Assembly (NCBI RefSeq): GCF_007176755.1
Contig: NZ_BJTV01000010.1
Span: 231,988 to 295,987 of the forward strand
Reading direction: 5' to 3'
From: Streptomyces sp. 1-11
GTDB lineage: Bacteria; Actinomycetota; Actinomycetes; Streptomycetales; Streptomycetaceae
DNA length: 64,000 nucleotides
The position numbers and the translations under genes are program-made. This document shows, one piece after another, positions 1 to 7,926 of this stretch (positions within the stretch are counted from its first letter, which is position 1; the number at the start of each line of letters is the position of its first letter). The notes beneath the pieces were generated by a model, which was given only the letters and a program-made list of their open reading frames with translations, did not search any database and had not been told where the DNA came from.

Positions 1-584
1 GTGACGTAGGCGTCCGGGCTCGCCAGCGAGATGACCGCGGTGGCGATGACGGCGGACAGCGTGTACCCCACGTTGCGCACGGCCGCGATCACGGCCATGG
101 CCTCCACCGGCGGGCGCTTTCCGGCCGTCGTGCCCGCCATGGACTGGATGATGGGCCCGACCGCCTGCTCGGCCATGCCGATCAGGCACGCGTCCACCAG
201 GAACGCCCGGAAGTCGGTCACGAACGGGTACACCAGGAAGGCGGCGCCGCGCCACACCTGCAGCAGGATCAGCGTGCGGCTGTCCCCGATCCGGTCGGCG
301 AGCCATCCGACCGGGACGGCGCACAGGACGCCGAGCAGCCCGGCCGCGGACAGTCCGAGGCCGACCTGGGCGGCGCTCAGGCCCACCACCTGGGTGTAGA
401 AGAGGGTCGAACCGGCGAGGAAGAACCCTCTGCCGAACGCGTCGACGAACGCGGTGAACAGGAAGGTCCGACCCGCCCGGGAGTCCGGCAGCCAGCGCGG
501 CGTCCGGCCGGCCGGCCCGCGTCCGGCCCGCCGGGGCGGTGCGGTGCCCCGCCCGCCGCGCGGTCCGTCCGGCCGCGCGCTCAC
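1..584 (-). CDS. MFS transporter, N-terminal part (runs off the left edge)
   Basis: Reverse-strand reading from a GTG at 584 gives about 194 residues of a major facilitator superfamily permease; the rest lies outside the window. After a basic, disordered N-terminus of about 35 residues come hydrophobic helices, and between helices 2 and 3 the classic MFS loop 'GWLADRIGDSRT'. The start overlaps the stop of the upstream ATP-grasp gene in a GTGA (581-584), so the two are translationally coupled. Position as the last visible gene of the leftward arm of a biosynthetic-looking cluster suggests export of, or self-resistance to, the product; that role is inferred. Substrate unknown. Confidence 0.85.
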   Translation of the reverse strand, partial: MSARPDGPRGGRGTAPPRRAGRGPAGRTPRWLPDSRAGRTFLFTAFVDAFGRGFFLAGSTLFYTQVVGLSAAQVGLGLSAAGLLGVLCAVPVGWLADRIGDSRTLILLQVWRGAAFLVYPFVTDFRAFLVDACLIGMAEQAVGPIIQSMAGTTAGKRPPVEAMAVIAAVRNVGYTLSAVIATAVISLASPDAYV

Positions 585-1915
585 GCCGGCTCCTCCGCCC
601 GCCGCTCGACCGAGACGCGGACGGCCTCGCGGACGGCGGAGTCGAACCGCTCCAGCTCCTCCGGGCCGGGTGCGTCGAACAGGGCGGTGACCGCGCGGCC
701 GAAGGAGTCGGTGAGGGGTTCGAGACCGGCGCCGCGCGCCTTCAGCACCAGGACCTTGCCGAGCCGGGCCGGCGCGTCGGCGGCGACCGGTTCGAGCGTC
801 GGCCACAGGCCGTGTTCCACCACCCAGTAGGGGTCCGCTCCGGCGCACTCCTCCCCCGCCTCCACGGTGACGTCGCCGAGGGTGCCGGGTTCGTGGTCGA
901 AGTAGATCTGCCGCGTCCGGCGCACCGCCCGCGGGTGCAGGACCGGTTCGCCCAGTGCCGCGCCGACGACCGAGTCCTCGACCGAGGCGCCGGTGGCCAG
1001 GTGGTAGAGGTGGAGGATGCCGTCACCGGGCGGCCGGGCGGCGATCTCCATGAGCGCGACGCCGCCGTCCGGCAGCAGGCGGTACTCGCCGTGTGCCATG
1101 CCGGTGCCGAACTCCAGCCGGGCCAGGACGGTTTCCTGGGCCTCCTTGAGGCGGCGGGCCTCGTCCGGGGTGACGTTGGCGGCGGGGAGGGTGTGGGTCA
1201 TCTCCACGAAGAACTCGCCCTCCTTCTCGTTGGTCGCCTTCTGCGTCACCTCCGAGAACACCGGGCGGCCGCCGGTGACGATGGTCTCCACGCTGAACTC
1301 GCGCCCGGACACGCACTGTTCCAGCAGCGTCGGGGTCCGCTGCCCAGAGTCGAGGTGGGCCTCCAGGGCGGCACGGTCCCGCAGGATCCGCACCCCGATG
1401 CTGCAGTACAGGTCCAGGGGCTTGCTGATCACCGGGTAGTGGCCGTCGAGCGTGTCCAGGATCGTGTCGCGGGGCGCGGTGGAGAGCACCGACACCGGGC
1501 TGAACTCCCCGAGGTAGAGCCGCTGCAGGTGCTTGTTCCGGCACACCCTGGCCGCTCTGAGTCCCACCCCGGGCAGGCCCAGGAGGTCGGTCGCCAGCGC
1601 GGCCGGTTCGACGAAGGTCTCGGAGGAGGCGAAGACCCCCTTGATGTCGTACGCGCCGGCCCACGTGGAGACGCGGGTGAGGATGCCGGCGGTGTCGTCC
1701 GGCGCGAGGAACTCCAGTCGCTCCACGGCCTCGAAGGGGTGGCCGGCCCGGCCGACGCAGGAGACCGCCACCTGCTCCAGCGGCCACCGCGGCGGTCCGG
1801 TGACCACCAGGCTGTGCAGTCCGCGCCCGGCGATCGCCGCGAGGTAGGCCCCCGCTTTGGGGAGGTCGGTGAACAGGACGAAGGCGGGCGGGCGGTCCGG
1901 TCCGGTGGAGGACAT
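581..1915 (-). CDS. ATP-grasp carboxylate-amine ligase-like protein
   Basis: 444 residues. The central ATP-grasp fold is visible: an ATP-binding lysine strand 'YPVISKPLD' near residue 160, the acidic 'EFSVETIV' strand, and the metal-binding 'ALMEIAARPPGD' strand that replaces the usual E-x-N motif. This layout is that of the ATP-grasp_4 ligases, which activate a carboxylate as acyl phosphate and join it to an amine, as in L-amino-acid ligases and many natural-product amide synthetases. ATG at 1915 is preceded by AGGGAG about 10 bases upstream. It sits between a ureohydrolase-fold gene and an MFS gene in one leftward unit. It probably forms an amide bond in a small molecule; the substrates cannot be read from the sequence. 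Confidence 0.8.
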   Translation of the reverse strand: MSSTGPDRPPAFVLFTDLPKAGAYLAAIAGRGLHSLVVTGPPRWPLEQVAVSCVGRAGHPFEAVERLEFLAPDDTAGILTRVSTWAGAYDIKGVFASSETFVEPAALATDLLGLPGVGLRAARVCRNKHLQRLYLGEFSPVSVLSTAPRDTILDTLDGHYPVISKPLDLYCSIGVRILRDRAALEAHLDSGQRTPTLLEQCVSGREFSVETIVTGGRPVFSEVTQKATNEKEGEFFVEMTHTLPAANVTPDEARRLKEAQETVLARLEFGTGMAHGEYRLLPDGGVALMEIAARPPGDGILHLYHLATGASVEDSVVGAALGEPVLHPRAVRRTRQIYFDHEPGTLGDVTVEAGEECAGADPYWVVEHGLWPTLEPVAADAPARLGKVLVLKARGAGLEPLTDSFGRAVTALFDAPGPEELERFDSAVREAVRVSVERRAEEPA

Positions 1916-1981
1916 GAGGGGCGTCTCCCTGCTGGTGTGGGGGCTGGTGCGGTCGGGGCGGGGGCACGGGGGCCCGCACCG

Positions 1982-2971
1982 TCAGAGCGTCCGGGGCGCG
2001 TGCTCCCCGGCCGCGGCGAGCGGTTGCCGGGCCGGGGTGCCCGAGGGCGCGGGCCGGCTGCGGGCGGCCGCGATCCGTGCCAGGAACGCCGTGGTGACGG
2101 CCAGGACCGCGTGGCCGGTCACGCCGCCGGTGTCGTGGCCCGGCGCGAACTCCATCACGTCGTAGGCGAGGACCGGTTCGGGGAGCGCTTCCAGCAGGCC
2201 CAGCAGCTGTCCGCTGCCGATGCCGCCGGCCACCGGGGTGCCGGTGCCGGGCACGCAGGAGGCGTCCATGACGTCGATGTCGACCGTGACGTAGAACGCG
2301 TCGACCCGGCCGGCGATGGCGTCGAGGTGGCGGCGGTAGGCCGCGGTGGCGGTGGCCGGGTCGTCGGTGAAGGCGGCCGCCGGCACCTCGGCGATCCCGT
2401 GCTCGCGGATGAAGTCCACCTCGCCCGCGTCGTAGGCGCGGGTGCCCACGAGCAGCACGTTCGCGGGGTCGACGGCGCCGTCCTCGATGATGCGGCGCAG
2501 CGGGGAGCCGTGGGAGACGCGGGAGCCCTGGTAGCCGTCCAGGACGTCCGGGTGGGCGTCGAACCAGACCAGCCCGAGGGTGCGTCCCCGCGCCGCGGAA
2601 CGGACGATCGGGTAGGTGACCGAGTGGTCGCCCCCGAAGGTCAGCACGGGGGCGGACACCTCGCGGAAGACCGACTCGTAGGTCCGCCCGATCCGCTCGA
2701 CGGTGCGCGGCAGGTCGAAGCGCCAGGTCTCCACGTCGCCGAGGTCGAGCAGGCGCAGGCGGGAGGCGTCCCGGCCCCGGCGGTCGACGGTCTTGAGCCG
2801 CACGGACAGTTCGCGCACCCGTGCCGGTCCCAGGGACGCGCCGCCTGCGCCGCCCGCGCCGCCCTCGAAGGGCACGCCCACCACGACCACGTCCGCCTGC
2901 CGCGCCCCGCCGGCCGGCACGGCGAGTCCGTTCCAGACCCGTGCGCCCGGGCGGTCGATGTTGTGCACCAC
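1982..2971 (-). CDS. Agmatinase/arginase-family (ureohydrolase) enzyme
   Basis: 329 residues, the usual length for agmatinase-type ureohydrolases. All binuclear Mn(2+) ligands are present: His116 in 'GGDHSVTYP', Asp138-His140-Asp142 in 'WFDAHPD', and Asp231/Asp233 in 'VDIDVMD'; 'SHGSP' around His154 and Glu274 also match the family. Such enzymes hydrolyse guanidino groups to urea plus amine (arginine, agmatine, guanidinobutyrate, guanidine) or formimino groups. GTG at 2971 has GGAG five bases upstream; the next codon is also GTG (2968), so the start may be one codon later. It is flanked by an isochorismatase-like gene and an ATP-grasp gene in the same direction, which suggests a guanidino-containing precursor or intermediate in the cluster (inference). 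Confidence 0.87.
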   Translation of the reverse strand: MVHNIDRPGARVWNGLAVPAGGARQADVVVVGVPFEGGAGGAGGASLGPARVRELSVRLKTVDRRGRDASRLRLLDLGDVETWRFDLPRTVERIGRTYESVFREVSAPVLTFGGDHSVTYPIVRSAARGRTLGLVWFDAHPDVLDGYQGSRVSHGSPLRRIIEDGAVDPANVLLVGTRAYDAGEVDFIREHGIAEVPAAAFTDDPATATAAYRRHLDAIAGRVDAFYVTVDIDVMDASCVPGTGTPVAGGIGSGQLLGLLEALPEPVLAYDVMEFAPGHDTGGVTGHAVLAVTTAFLARIAAARSRPAPSGTPARQPLAAAGEHAPRTL

Positions 2972-2998
2972 GCGTTCTCCTCGCTCGGTTCGGGTCGG

Positions 2999-3583
2999 CT
3001 ACGGCAGCGCGGGCACGGAGAAGTCGATGTCCGCGCCCTCGCGGACACGGGCGACCACGTCGTCCATGGGGAGGACCACCGCGCAGTAGGAGGCGAGCCA
3101 TTCCAGGGCCCGCGTCCGGTCCTCGTCCCGGGTGGAGACGACGCCGTCGGAGGGGACGACCACGTTGTAGCCGCGGAAGTGCGCGTCGGCGGCGGTGGTC
3201 TGGATGCACACCTGGGCCTGCATCCCGGTGATCACGACCGTGTCGATGCCGCGTTCCTGGAGGAAGTCGTGCAGCCGCGTCTCGAAGAAGCCGCTGTCCT
3301 TCTTCTTCTCCATCACGACGTCGTCGGGGTGCACGAACTCCGGCAGCAGCTCGGCCCCGGCGGTGCCCCGCAGCACGGGGATGCGGCCGTCGTGCAGTTC
3401 GATCTTCTTGTCGTCCACGTCGTAGACGAGCTTGAGGTGGACGACCGGGACGCGCAGGTCGCGCATCCGCGCCAGGAACCGTGCGAAGTGCGGGGTCATC
3501 CGCTCCACGTGCGCCTTGCGCTGCGGGTTCTTGTCGACCAGGTCGCGCTGCAGGTCGTTGGTCAGGATCGCGTATCGGGACAT
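2999..3583 (-). CDS. Isochorismatase-like cysteine hydrolase
   Basis: 194 residues from ATG 3583, chosen over an upstream in-frame start because GGAAGTGAG lies just before it and the protein then begins as family members do. The fold's catalytic triad is readable: Asp10 in 'LTNDLQRD', a lysine in 'EKKKDSGFF' (93-95), and the nucleophile Cys126 in 'GMQAQVCIQTT'. Isochorismatase-superfamily hydrolases cleave enol ethers or, when cysteine is present as here, C-N bonds of amides and ureas (nicotinamidase, N-carbamoylsarcosine, ureidoacrylate or biuret hydrolases). First gene of the leftward arm, 27 bases ahead of the ureohydrolase-fold gene. Together they hint at processing of ureido, guanidino or carbamoyl nitrogen; the exact substrate is unknown. 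Confidence 0.85.
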   Translation of the reverse strand: MSRYAILTNDLQRDLVDKNPQRKAHVERMTPHFARFLARMRDLRVPVVHLKLVYDVDDKKIELHDGRIPVLRGTAGAELLPEFVHPDDVVMEKKKDSGFFETRLHDFLQERGIDTVVITGMQAQVCIQTTAADAHFRGYNVVVPSDGVVSTRDEDRTRALEWLASYCAVVLPMDDVVARVREGADIDFSVPALP

Positions 3584-3665
3584 GCTCACTTCCGCCCATG
3601 GAGGAGGGGTGTCCCCGGGTGCCGACGCCCGGGTCAGCCGGTGGTCATTGGGATGAGCGGGCTCG

Positions 3666-3693
3666 AATCTAGGGCGGTGAAGTGCCGTGGCAG
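3666..3693 (-). promoter_or_regulatory. Candidate promoter of the leftward arm
   Basis: On the reverse strand a TAGATT -10 (3671-3666) is preceded, 16 bases away, by CTGCCA. The -35 is weak, but the -10 fits and lies about 83 bases before the start of the isochorismatase-like gene. It overlaps the palindrome at 3679-3706. Confidence 0.4.
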
Positions 3694-3706
3694 TAGTGGG
3701 CACTTC
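3679..3706. promoter_or_regulatory. 28-bp palindromic operator candidate between divergent arms
   Basis: Perfect 8-bp inverted repeat GAAGTGCC / GGCACTTC separated by 12 bases, placed in the 263-bp divergent intergenic region between both predicted promoters. It looks like a dimeric regulator site that could control both arms together. No regulator gene lies inside the visible cluster, so the cognate factor must be outside the window or elsewhere on the chromosome. Confidence 0.55.
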
Positions 3707-3712
3707 TGCCCT

Positions 3713-3742
3713 CTGACGCCCGGTCCGGGCCGTGCCTACGCT
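3713..3742 (+). promoter_or_regulatory. Candidate promoter of the HDO-hypE-hypF arm
   Basis: CTGACG at 3713-3718 and TACGCT at 3737-3742, spaced by 18 bases, resemble a streptomycete vegetative promoter. Transcription would begin near 3749, leaving a leader of about 100 bases before the HDO gene. Confidence 0.45.
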
Positions 3743-3846
3743 CGTGCCGTTCGCCGCCGCTCCCGCTCCGCCTCCCCCGCATCCGCGGTGCGGCCGGCGG
3801 ACCGCGGCCCCGTTTCCCCGCCGTCTTCGACTTCCCGAGGTGCAGC

Positions 3847-4563
3847 ATGTCCGAGCGTCTGTCAGCCGAGATCGACGTCGTGAACGACGCGTTCACCAGC
3901 GCCGTGAAGAGCCGGATCCTCGGCGCCCTTCCCGGCCTGGACACCCAGACCCTGGAATGGCTGGTCATGGAGCACTACCAGTTCTCCTTCGCCAACACCG
4001 GCCTGCTCCAGGCCGCCGTGGAGTGCACCCGCAAGTTCGCCGAGCCGGGGGTCTCCGCCGAGCTCCAGCGCAATGTGGAGGAGGAGGACGGCCACGCCCC
4101 GATGTACAAGCAGGGCATGCTGAACATCGGCACCGACATGGACCGGCGCACGGAGTTCCCGGCGACCACCGCCTTCCTGGCCGGCGTCGCGGACCTGTGC
4201 GCTCCGGACCCCTCCCGCTCGCTCGGCGCCCTGTACGCGACCGAGACCGCGGCGATCTTCGAGCACGAGACCTTCTTCGAGATCTGCCGCGAGATCAGCG
4301 AGCGCCGCGGGCACGCCTACGAGGGCAGCCTCATCAAGCGGTTCCACGACATCCATCTCGAGGACGGCGTCGAGCAGGGGCACAAGGACGGCCTGGCCGC
4401 CTTCGTCGATCTCGACCAGAGCGGCCGGGAGTTCCCCGGCGGCGAGGCCATCGACCGCGAGCGGGTCCGCCGGGGGGCCCTGGACGCCATCGAGGTCATG
4501 CGGGTGTGGTGGGACGCCCTGCTGGAGAAGGCCCTGCCGCGCCGCGTCGGCGCCGCGTCCTGA
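3847..4563 (+). CDS. Haem-oxygenase-like diiron oxidase (HDO, DUF3865/CADD-like)
   Basis: 238 residues, all-helical, with the spaced Glu/His/Asp pattern of the haem-oxygenase-like diiron oxidase superfamily. Candidate iron ligands are Glu80 and His83 ('EEEDGH'), Glu133 or Glu139 ('ATETAAIFEHE'), and the last helix 'RFHDIHLEDGVEQGH' (His167, His170, Asp173, His179). Characterised HDOs (UndA, BesC, SznF, CADD, PolF) use Fe2/O2 to oxidise or fragment amino and fatty acids or to N-oxygenate amines, often in natural-product pathways. It is the first gene of the rightward arm, 35 bases ahead of hypE, which has its own GGAAGGAA. The assignment to the fold is good; the reaction is unknown. Confidence 0.78.
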   Translation: MSERLSAEIDVVNDAFTSAVKSRILGALPGLDTQTLEWLVMEHYQFSFANTGLLQAAVECTRKFAEPGVSAELQRNVEEEDGHAPMYKQGMLNIGTDMDRRTEFPATTAFLAGVADLCAPDPSRSLGALYATETAAIFEHETFFEICREISERRGHAYEGSLIKRFHDIHLEDGVEQGHKDGLAAFVDLDQSGREFPGGEAIDRERVRRGALDAIEVMRVWWDALLEKALPRRVGAAS

Positions 4564-4598
4564 CCCCGTTTCCACGTCGAGCGGAAGGAACGGCACAC

Positions 4599-5609
4599 AT
4601 GACGGAGAAGGTCGTCCTGGACCACGGGGCCGGCGGCGGGATGAGCCAGGAGCTCATCACGGACACCATCGCCGCGATCCTCGGTGACACCTACGTCGGG
4701 GAGATGGAGGACAGCGCCCTGCTGGAGCTGCCCGGCACCCGGATCGCCATGACGACCGACTCGTTCGTGGTCGATCCCGTCTTCTTCGGCAACGGCGACA
4801 TCGGCAAGATCGCGGTCGCCGGCACGGTCAACGATCTCGCGGTCAGCGGTGCCCGGCCGCTGTTCCTGACCTTGGCGGTGGTGCTGGAGGAGGGCTTCGC
4901 GCTCGACGACCTCCGCCGCGTCCTGCGGTCCGTGGCGGACACCGCCCGGGCCGCGGACGTGCAGATAGTCGCCGGTGACACGAAGGTCGTCCGGCGCGGC
5001 GAGGCCGACGGGATCTTCCTGAACACCGCCGGCGTCGGGGTGCTCCAGCGGTCCTGCACGCTCTCCAGCAGGAGTCTGCGGCCGGGCGACCGCGTCGTCG
5101 TCACCGGTTTCCTCGGGGACCACAGCATCCACCTCCTCTCCCTGCGCGAGGGGCTGGGGTTCGAACGGCGGGTGCTCAGCGACTGCGCGGTGCTCAGCCA
5201 CGTCGTCGCGCACCTGCTGGACGTGTGCGGCGACGGCGTGCGCTGCGTGCGCGACATCACCCGCGGCGGCCTCGGCACGGTCGTCAACGAGTTCGCCCAG
5301 GCGTCGTCCGTCTCGGTCCTGCTGGACGAACCGGCCCTGCCGGTGCGGCCGGAGACGGCCATGGCCGCGGACATGCTCGGCGTGGACGTGATGTACCTGG
5401 CCAACGAGGGCAACCTGTGCCTGGTGGTGGCGCCGGACCGCGCGGACGCGGCGCTGGCGGCGCTTCGCTCCCACCCGGAGTGCGCGCGGGCCGCGGTGGT
5501 GGGGGAGGTCGTCGCCGGGGAGCCGGGCAGCGTCGCCATGACCGACGCCGACGGCCGGGTCCGGCCCGTGGACCTGCTGTACGGCGCCCAGTTGCCGAGG
5601 CTGTGCTGA
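4599..5609 (+). CDS. hypE: HypE, carbamoyl-dehydrating cyanide-transfer protein
   Basis: 336 residues. HypE accepts a carbamoyl group from HypF on its C-terminal cysteine and dehydrates the thiocarboxamide with ATP to a thiocyanate, the CN donor for [NiFe]-hydrogenase. The protein shows the AIRS/PurM-like core: glycine-rich N-terminus 'DHGAGGGMSQEL', 'IAVAGTVNDLAVSGA', and 'DITRGGLGTVVNEFA'. It ends in 'LPRLC', so the essential terminal cysteine (Cys336, usually PRIC) is intact. Start ATG 4599 has GGAAGGAA ahead. Its stop overlaps the hypF ATG by one base (TGATG at 5607-5611). No hydrogenase subunit or hypABCD gene is visible nearby; the partner here is an HDO oxidase, which points to a non-hydrogenase role (inference). 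Confidence 0.92.
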   Translation: MTEKVVLDHGAGGGMSQELITDTIAAILGDTYVGEMEDSALLELPGTRIAMTTDSFVVDPVFFGNGDIGKIAVAGTVNDLAVSGARPLFLTLAVVLEEGFALDDLRRVLRSVADTARAADVQIVAGDTKVVRRGEADGIFLNTAGVGVLQRSCTLSSRSLRPGDRVVVTGFLGDHSIHLLSLREGLGFERRVLSDCAVLSHVVAHLLDVCGDGVRCVRDITRGGLGTVVNEFAQASSVSVLLDEPALPVRPETAMAADMLGVDVMYLANEGNLCLVVAPDRADAALAALRSHPECARAAVVGEVVAGEPGSVAMTDADGRVRPVDLLYGAQLPRLC

Positions 5610-7915
5610 TGGCCGCCGGGGTGCGCCGGACCCTGCGGGTGACCGGCTTCGTGCAGGGCGTGGGCTTCCGCCCGTACGCCTACCGGCTGGCCACCGGACT
5701 GTCACTGGGCGGCTGGGTGCTCAACGACACGCAGGGCGTGACCATCGTGGTCGAGGGGGCGCGGCAGGCGGCCGACCGGTTCACCCGCAGCCTGCCCGAG
5801 CGGCTTCCCGAACTGGCGCGCATCGATTCGTGCACGGTGCTGTCCGAGGAACCGGTGGGCGAGTGGGCCGCCTCCTTCACCATCCGCGGCAGCCGGCCGG
5901 ACGGCGCCTCGGGCGCGCTGGTCACTCCGGACAGCCATGTCTGCGGCGACTGCGTCGCGGAACTGTTCGACCCCGGCGGCCCGCGCCACCGCTACCCGCT
6001 GATCAACTGCACGAACTGCGGCCCGCGGTACAGCATCATCCGCGCCGTCCCGTACGACCGTCCCGGAACCACCATGGCGCGGTTCGCCCTGTGCGCGCGC
6101 TGCCGCGCCGAGTACGAGGACCCCGCCGACCGCCGGTTCCACGCCCAGCCCACCGCCTGCCCGGCGTGCGGTCCGCGGGTGCGCCTGCTGCTGCCGGACG
6201 GGACCGAGGCGGCCGGCGATCCGGTCGACGCCGCCGCGGCGATGCTGCGCGAGGGGCGCGTCCTGGCGGTGAAGGCGCTGGGCGGCTACCAGTTGACGGC
6301 CGACGCCGCCCACCGGACGGCCGTGACCGGCTTGCGCGCCCGCAAGGAGCGCGGCGGCAAGCCCTTCGCCCTCCTCGCCCGGGACGCGGAGGCCGTCGCC
6401 CGGCACGCCGTGGTGGACGCCGACGAGCGCCGGCTGCTGGAGTCGCCCGGACGCCCCATCGTGCTGCTCCGGGCCCGTGCGGACCGCGCGCTGTCCCCTC
6501 AGGTGGCGCCGGGCTCGGCGACGCTGGGCTTCATGCTGCCGGCCACGCCGCTGCAGCACCTCCTCCTCGACGCCGTCGCCCCGGTCCTCGTGGCGACCAG
6601 CGCCAACGCGCCCGGCGAGCCCATGGCCCGCACCGAGCGGGAGGCGCTGGAGGGTCTGCAGGGTCTCGCCGACGCCTTCCTGGTCCACGACCGGGAGGTC
6701 CACGTGCGCGTGGACGACTCCATCGCGCGCGTCGTGCACAGCACCGTCCGGCCGCGGACCGCCTTCGTGCGCCGGGCCCGCGGCTTCGTCCCCGACCCCC
6801 TCCCCGCGCCGTTCCCGCTGCCGCCCGTGCTGGCGGTGGGCGCCGAACTGAAGAACACCGTCTGCCTCGCCGGCGGCGACTCCCTCTTCCCGAGCCAGCA
6901 CATCGGCGACCTCAAGTCCCCGGGGAACCAGCGGTTCTTCAAGGACACCATCGGCCACCTGCGCACCCTCTTCGGCATCACGCCGGCGTACGTCGCGCAC
7001 GACCTGCACCCCGACTTCCACAGCACGCGCTACGCCCGCGCGTGCGGCGTGGAGACGGTCGCCGTGCAGCACCACCACGCCCACATGGCCTCGTGCATGG
7101 CGGACAACGGGCTCGACCGGCCGGTCATCGGCGTCATCTTCGACGGCACCGGCCACGGCCCGGACGGCACCGTCTGGGGAGGCGAGTTCCTCGTCGGCGA
7201 CTACCGGGGCTTCGAACGCAGGGGCCACCTGGCCCGGTTCCGCCTGCCCGGTGGCGACAGGGCCGTACGGGAACCCGCCCGGGTCGCGATCGGGCTGCTG
7301 GCCCAGCACTTCGGCGGCGACCCGGCCGACCTGCCGCTCGGCCTCCTTAGCCCCCGCGACCCCTTCGAGGTCGAGGTCCTGGTGAAGATGACCGAGCGCG
7401 GCGTCAACGCGCCCGAGACCTCCAGCATGGGCCGCCTGTTCGACGCCTTCTCGGCCCTGCTCGGCGTCTGCGAGACGGTCGGCTACGAGGGCCAGGCCGC
7501 CATCGAGCTCGAACAGCTCATCGCCTGGGACCACACCCCGGCCGCCCCGTGGCCGCTGCGGCTGCGGCAGGAGCAGGACCGGCTCGTCGTCGACCACCGG
7601 CCCTGGCTCGAAGGGCTGCTGGCCGACGTGGGCGACGGCGGGCGGACCGCGGCGCAGGTGAGCCGGACCTTCCACGAGAGCGTGGTGCACGCGGTGGTGG
7701 AGGTGTGCCTGCGACTGTCCCGGGACAGCGGGATCCACGACGTCGTCCTGAGCGGCGGCGTCTTCCTCAACCAGCACCTGCTGATCCGGTGCGAGCAGGA
7801 ACTCACCGGGGCCGGCCTGCGGGTGCACACCCACAGCCGCGTCCCCACCAACGACGGGGGCATCTCGGTCGGCCAGGCGATGGTCGCCGCCGCCCGGGCC
7901 CGTGCCCCCCGGTGA
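5609..7915 (+). CDS. hypF: HypF carbamoyltransferase
   Basis: 768 residues, the full family length. Domains in order: acylphosphatase (1-95, with 'GVGFRP' Arg21 and Asn39); zinc-finger region with the exact HypF spacing of four CX2C pairs (Cys112/115, 134/137, 162/165, 184/187); YrdC-like domain (about 195-390, 'KALGGYQLTADA'); and Kae1/TobZ-like C-terminal domain with metal-binding 'HHHAHMASC' and 'SGGVFLNQH'. HypF converts carbamoyl phosphate and ATP through carbamoyl-adenylate and passes the carbamoyl group to HypE. Every catalytic element appears intact, so it should be active. It starts one base inside the hypE stop and ends 11 bases before the next gene, so HDO, hypE, hypF and the downstream gene form one operon. 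Confidence 0.93.
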   Translation: MAAGVRRTLRVTGFVQGVGFRPYAYRLATGLSLGGWVLNDTQGVTIVVEGARQAADRFTRSLPERLPELARIDSCTVLSEEPVGEWAASFTIRGSRPDGASGALVTPDSHVCGDCVAELFDPGGPRHRYPLINCTNCGPRYSIIRAVPYDRPGTTMARFALCARCRAEYEDPADRRFHAQPTACPACGPRVRLLLPDGTEAAGDPVDAAAAMLREGRVLAVKALGGYQLTADAAHRTAVTGLRARKERGGKPFALLARDAEAVARHAVVDADERRLLESPGRPIVLLRARADRALSPQVAPGSATLGFMLPATPLQHLLLDAVAPVLVATSANAPGEPMARTEREALEGLQGLADAFLVHDREVHVRVDDSIARVVHSTVRPRTAFVRRARGFVPDPLPAPFPLPPVLAVGAELKNTVCLAGGDSLFPSQHIGDLKSPGNQRFFKDTIGHLRTLFGITPAYVAHDLHPDFHSTRYARACGVETVAVQHHHAHMASCMADNGLDRPVIGVIFDGTGHGPDGTVWGGEFLVGDYRGFERRGHLARFRLPGGDRAVREPARVAIGLLAQHFGGDPADLPLGLLSPRDPFEVEVLVKMTERGVNAPETSSMGRLFDAFSALLGVCETVGYEGQAAIELEQLIAWDHTPAAPWPLRLRQEQDRLVVDHRPWLEGLLADVGDGGRTAAQVSRTFHESVVHAVVEVCLRLSRDSGIHDVVLSGGVFLNQHLLIRCEQELTGAGLRVHTHSRVPTNDGGISVGQAMVAAARARAPR

Positions 7916-7926
7916 CGGAGGCGGAC

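Noticed and set aside
539..3883. A 1114-codon open frame on the forward strand
   Set aside because: It lies antisense to three real genes with strong motifs and good ribosome-binding sites. Long antisense frames are normal in high-GC DNA, and its protein is a His/Gly/Arg/Val-rich composition without any motif.
4599..7915. hypE and hypF as evidence for a hydrogenase locus in the window
   Set aside because: No hydrogenase subunit and no hypA, B, C or D gene can be found on either strand up to 64 kb. Genes beyond the left edge remain possible.
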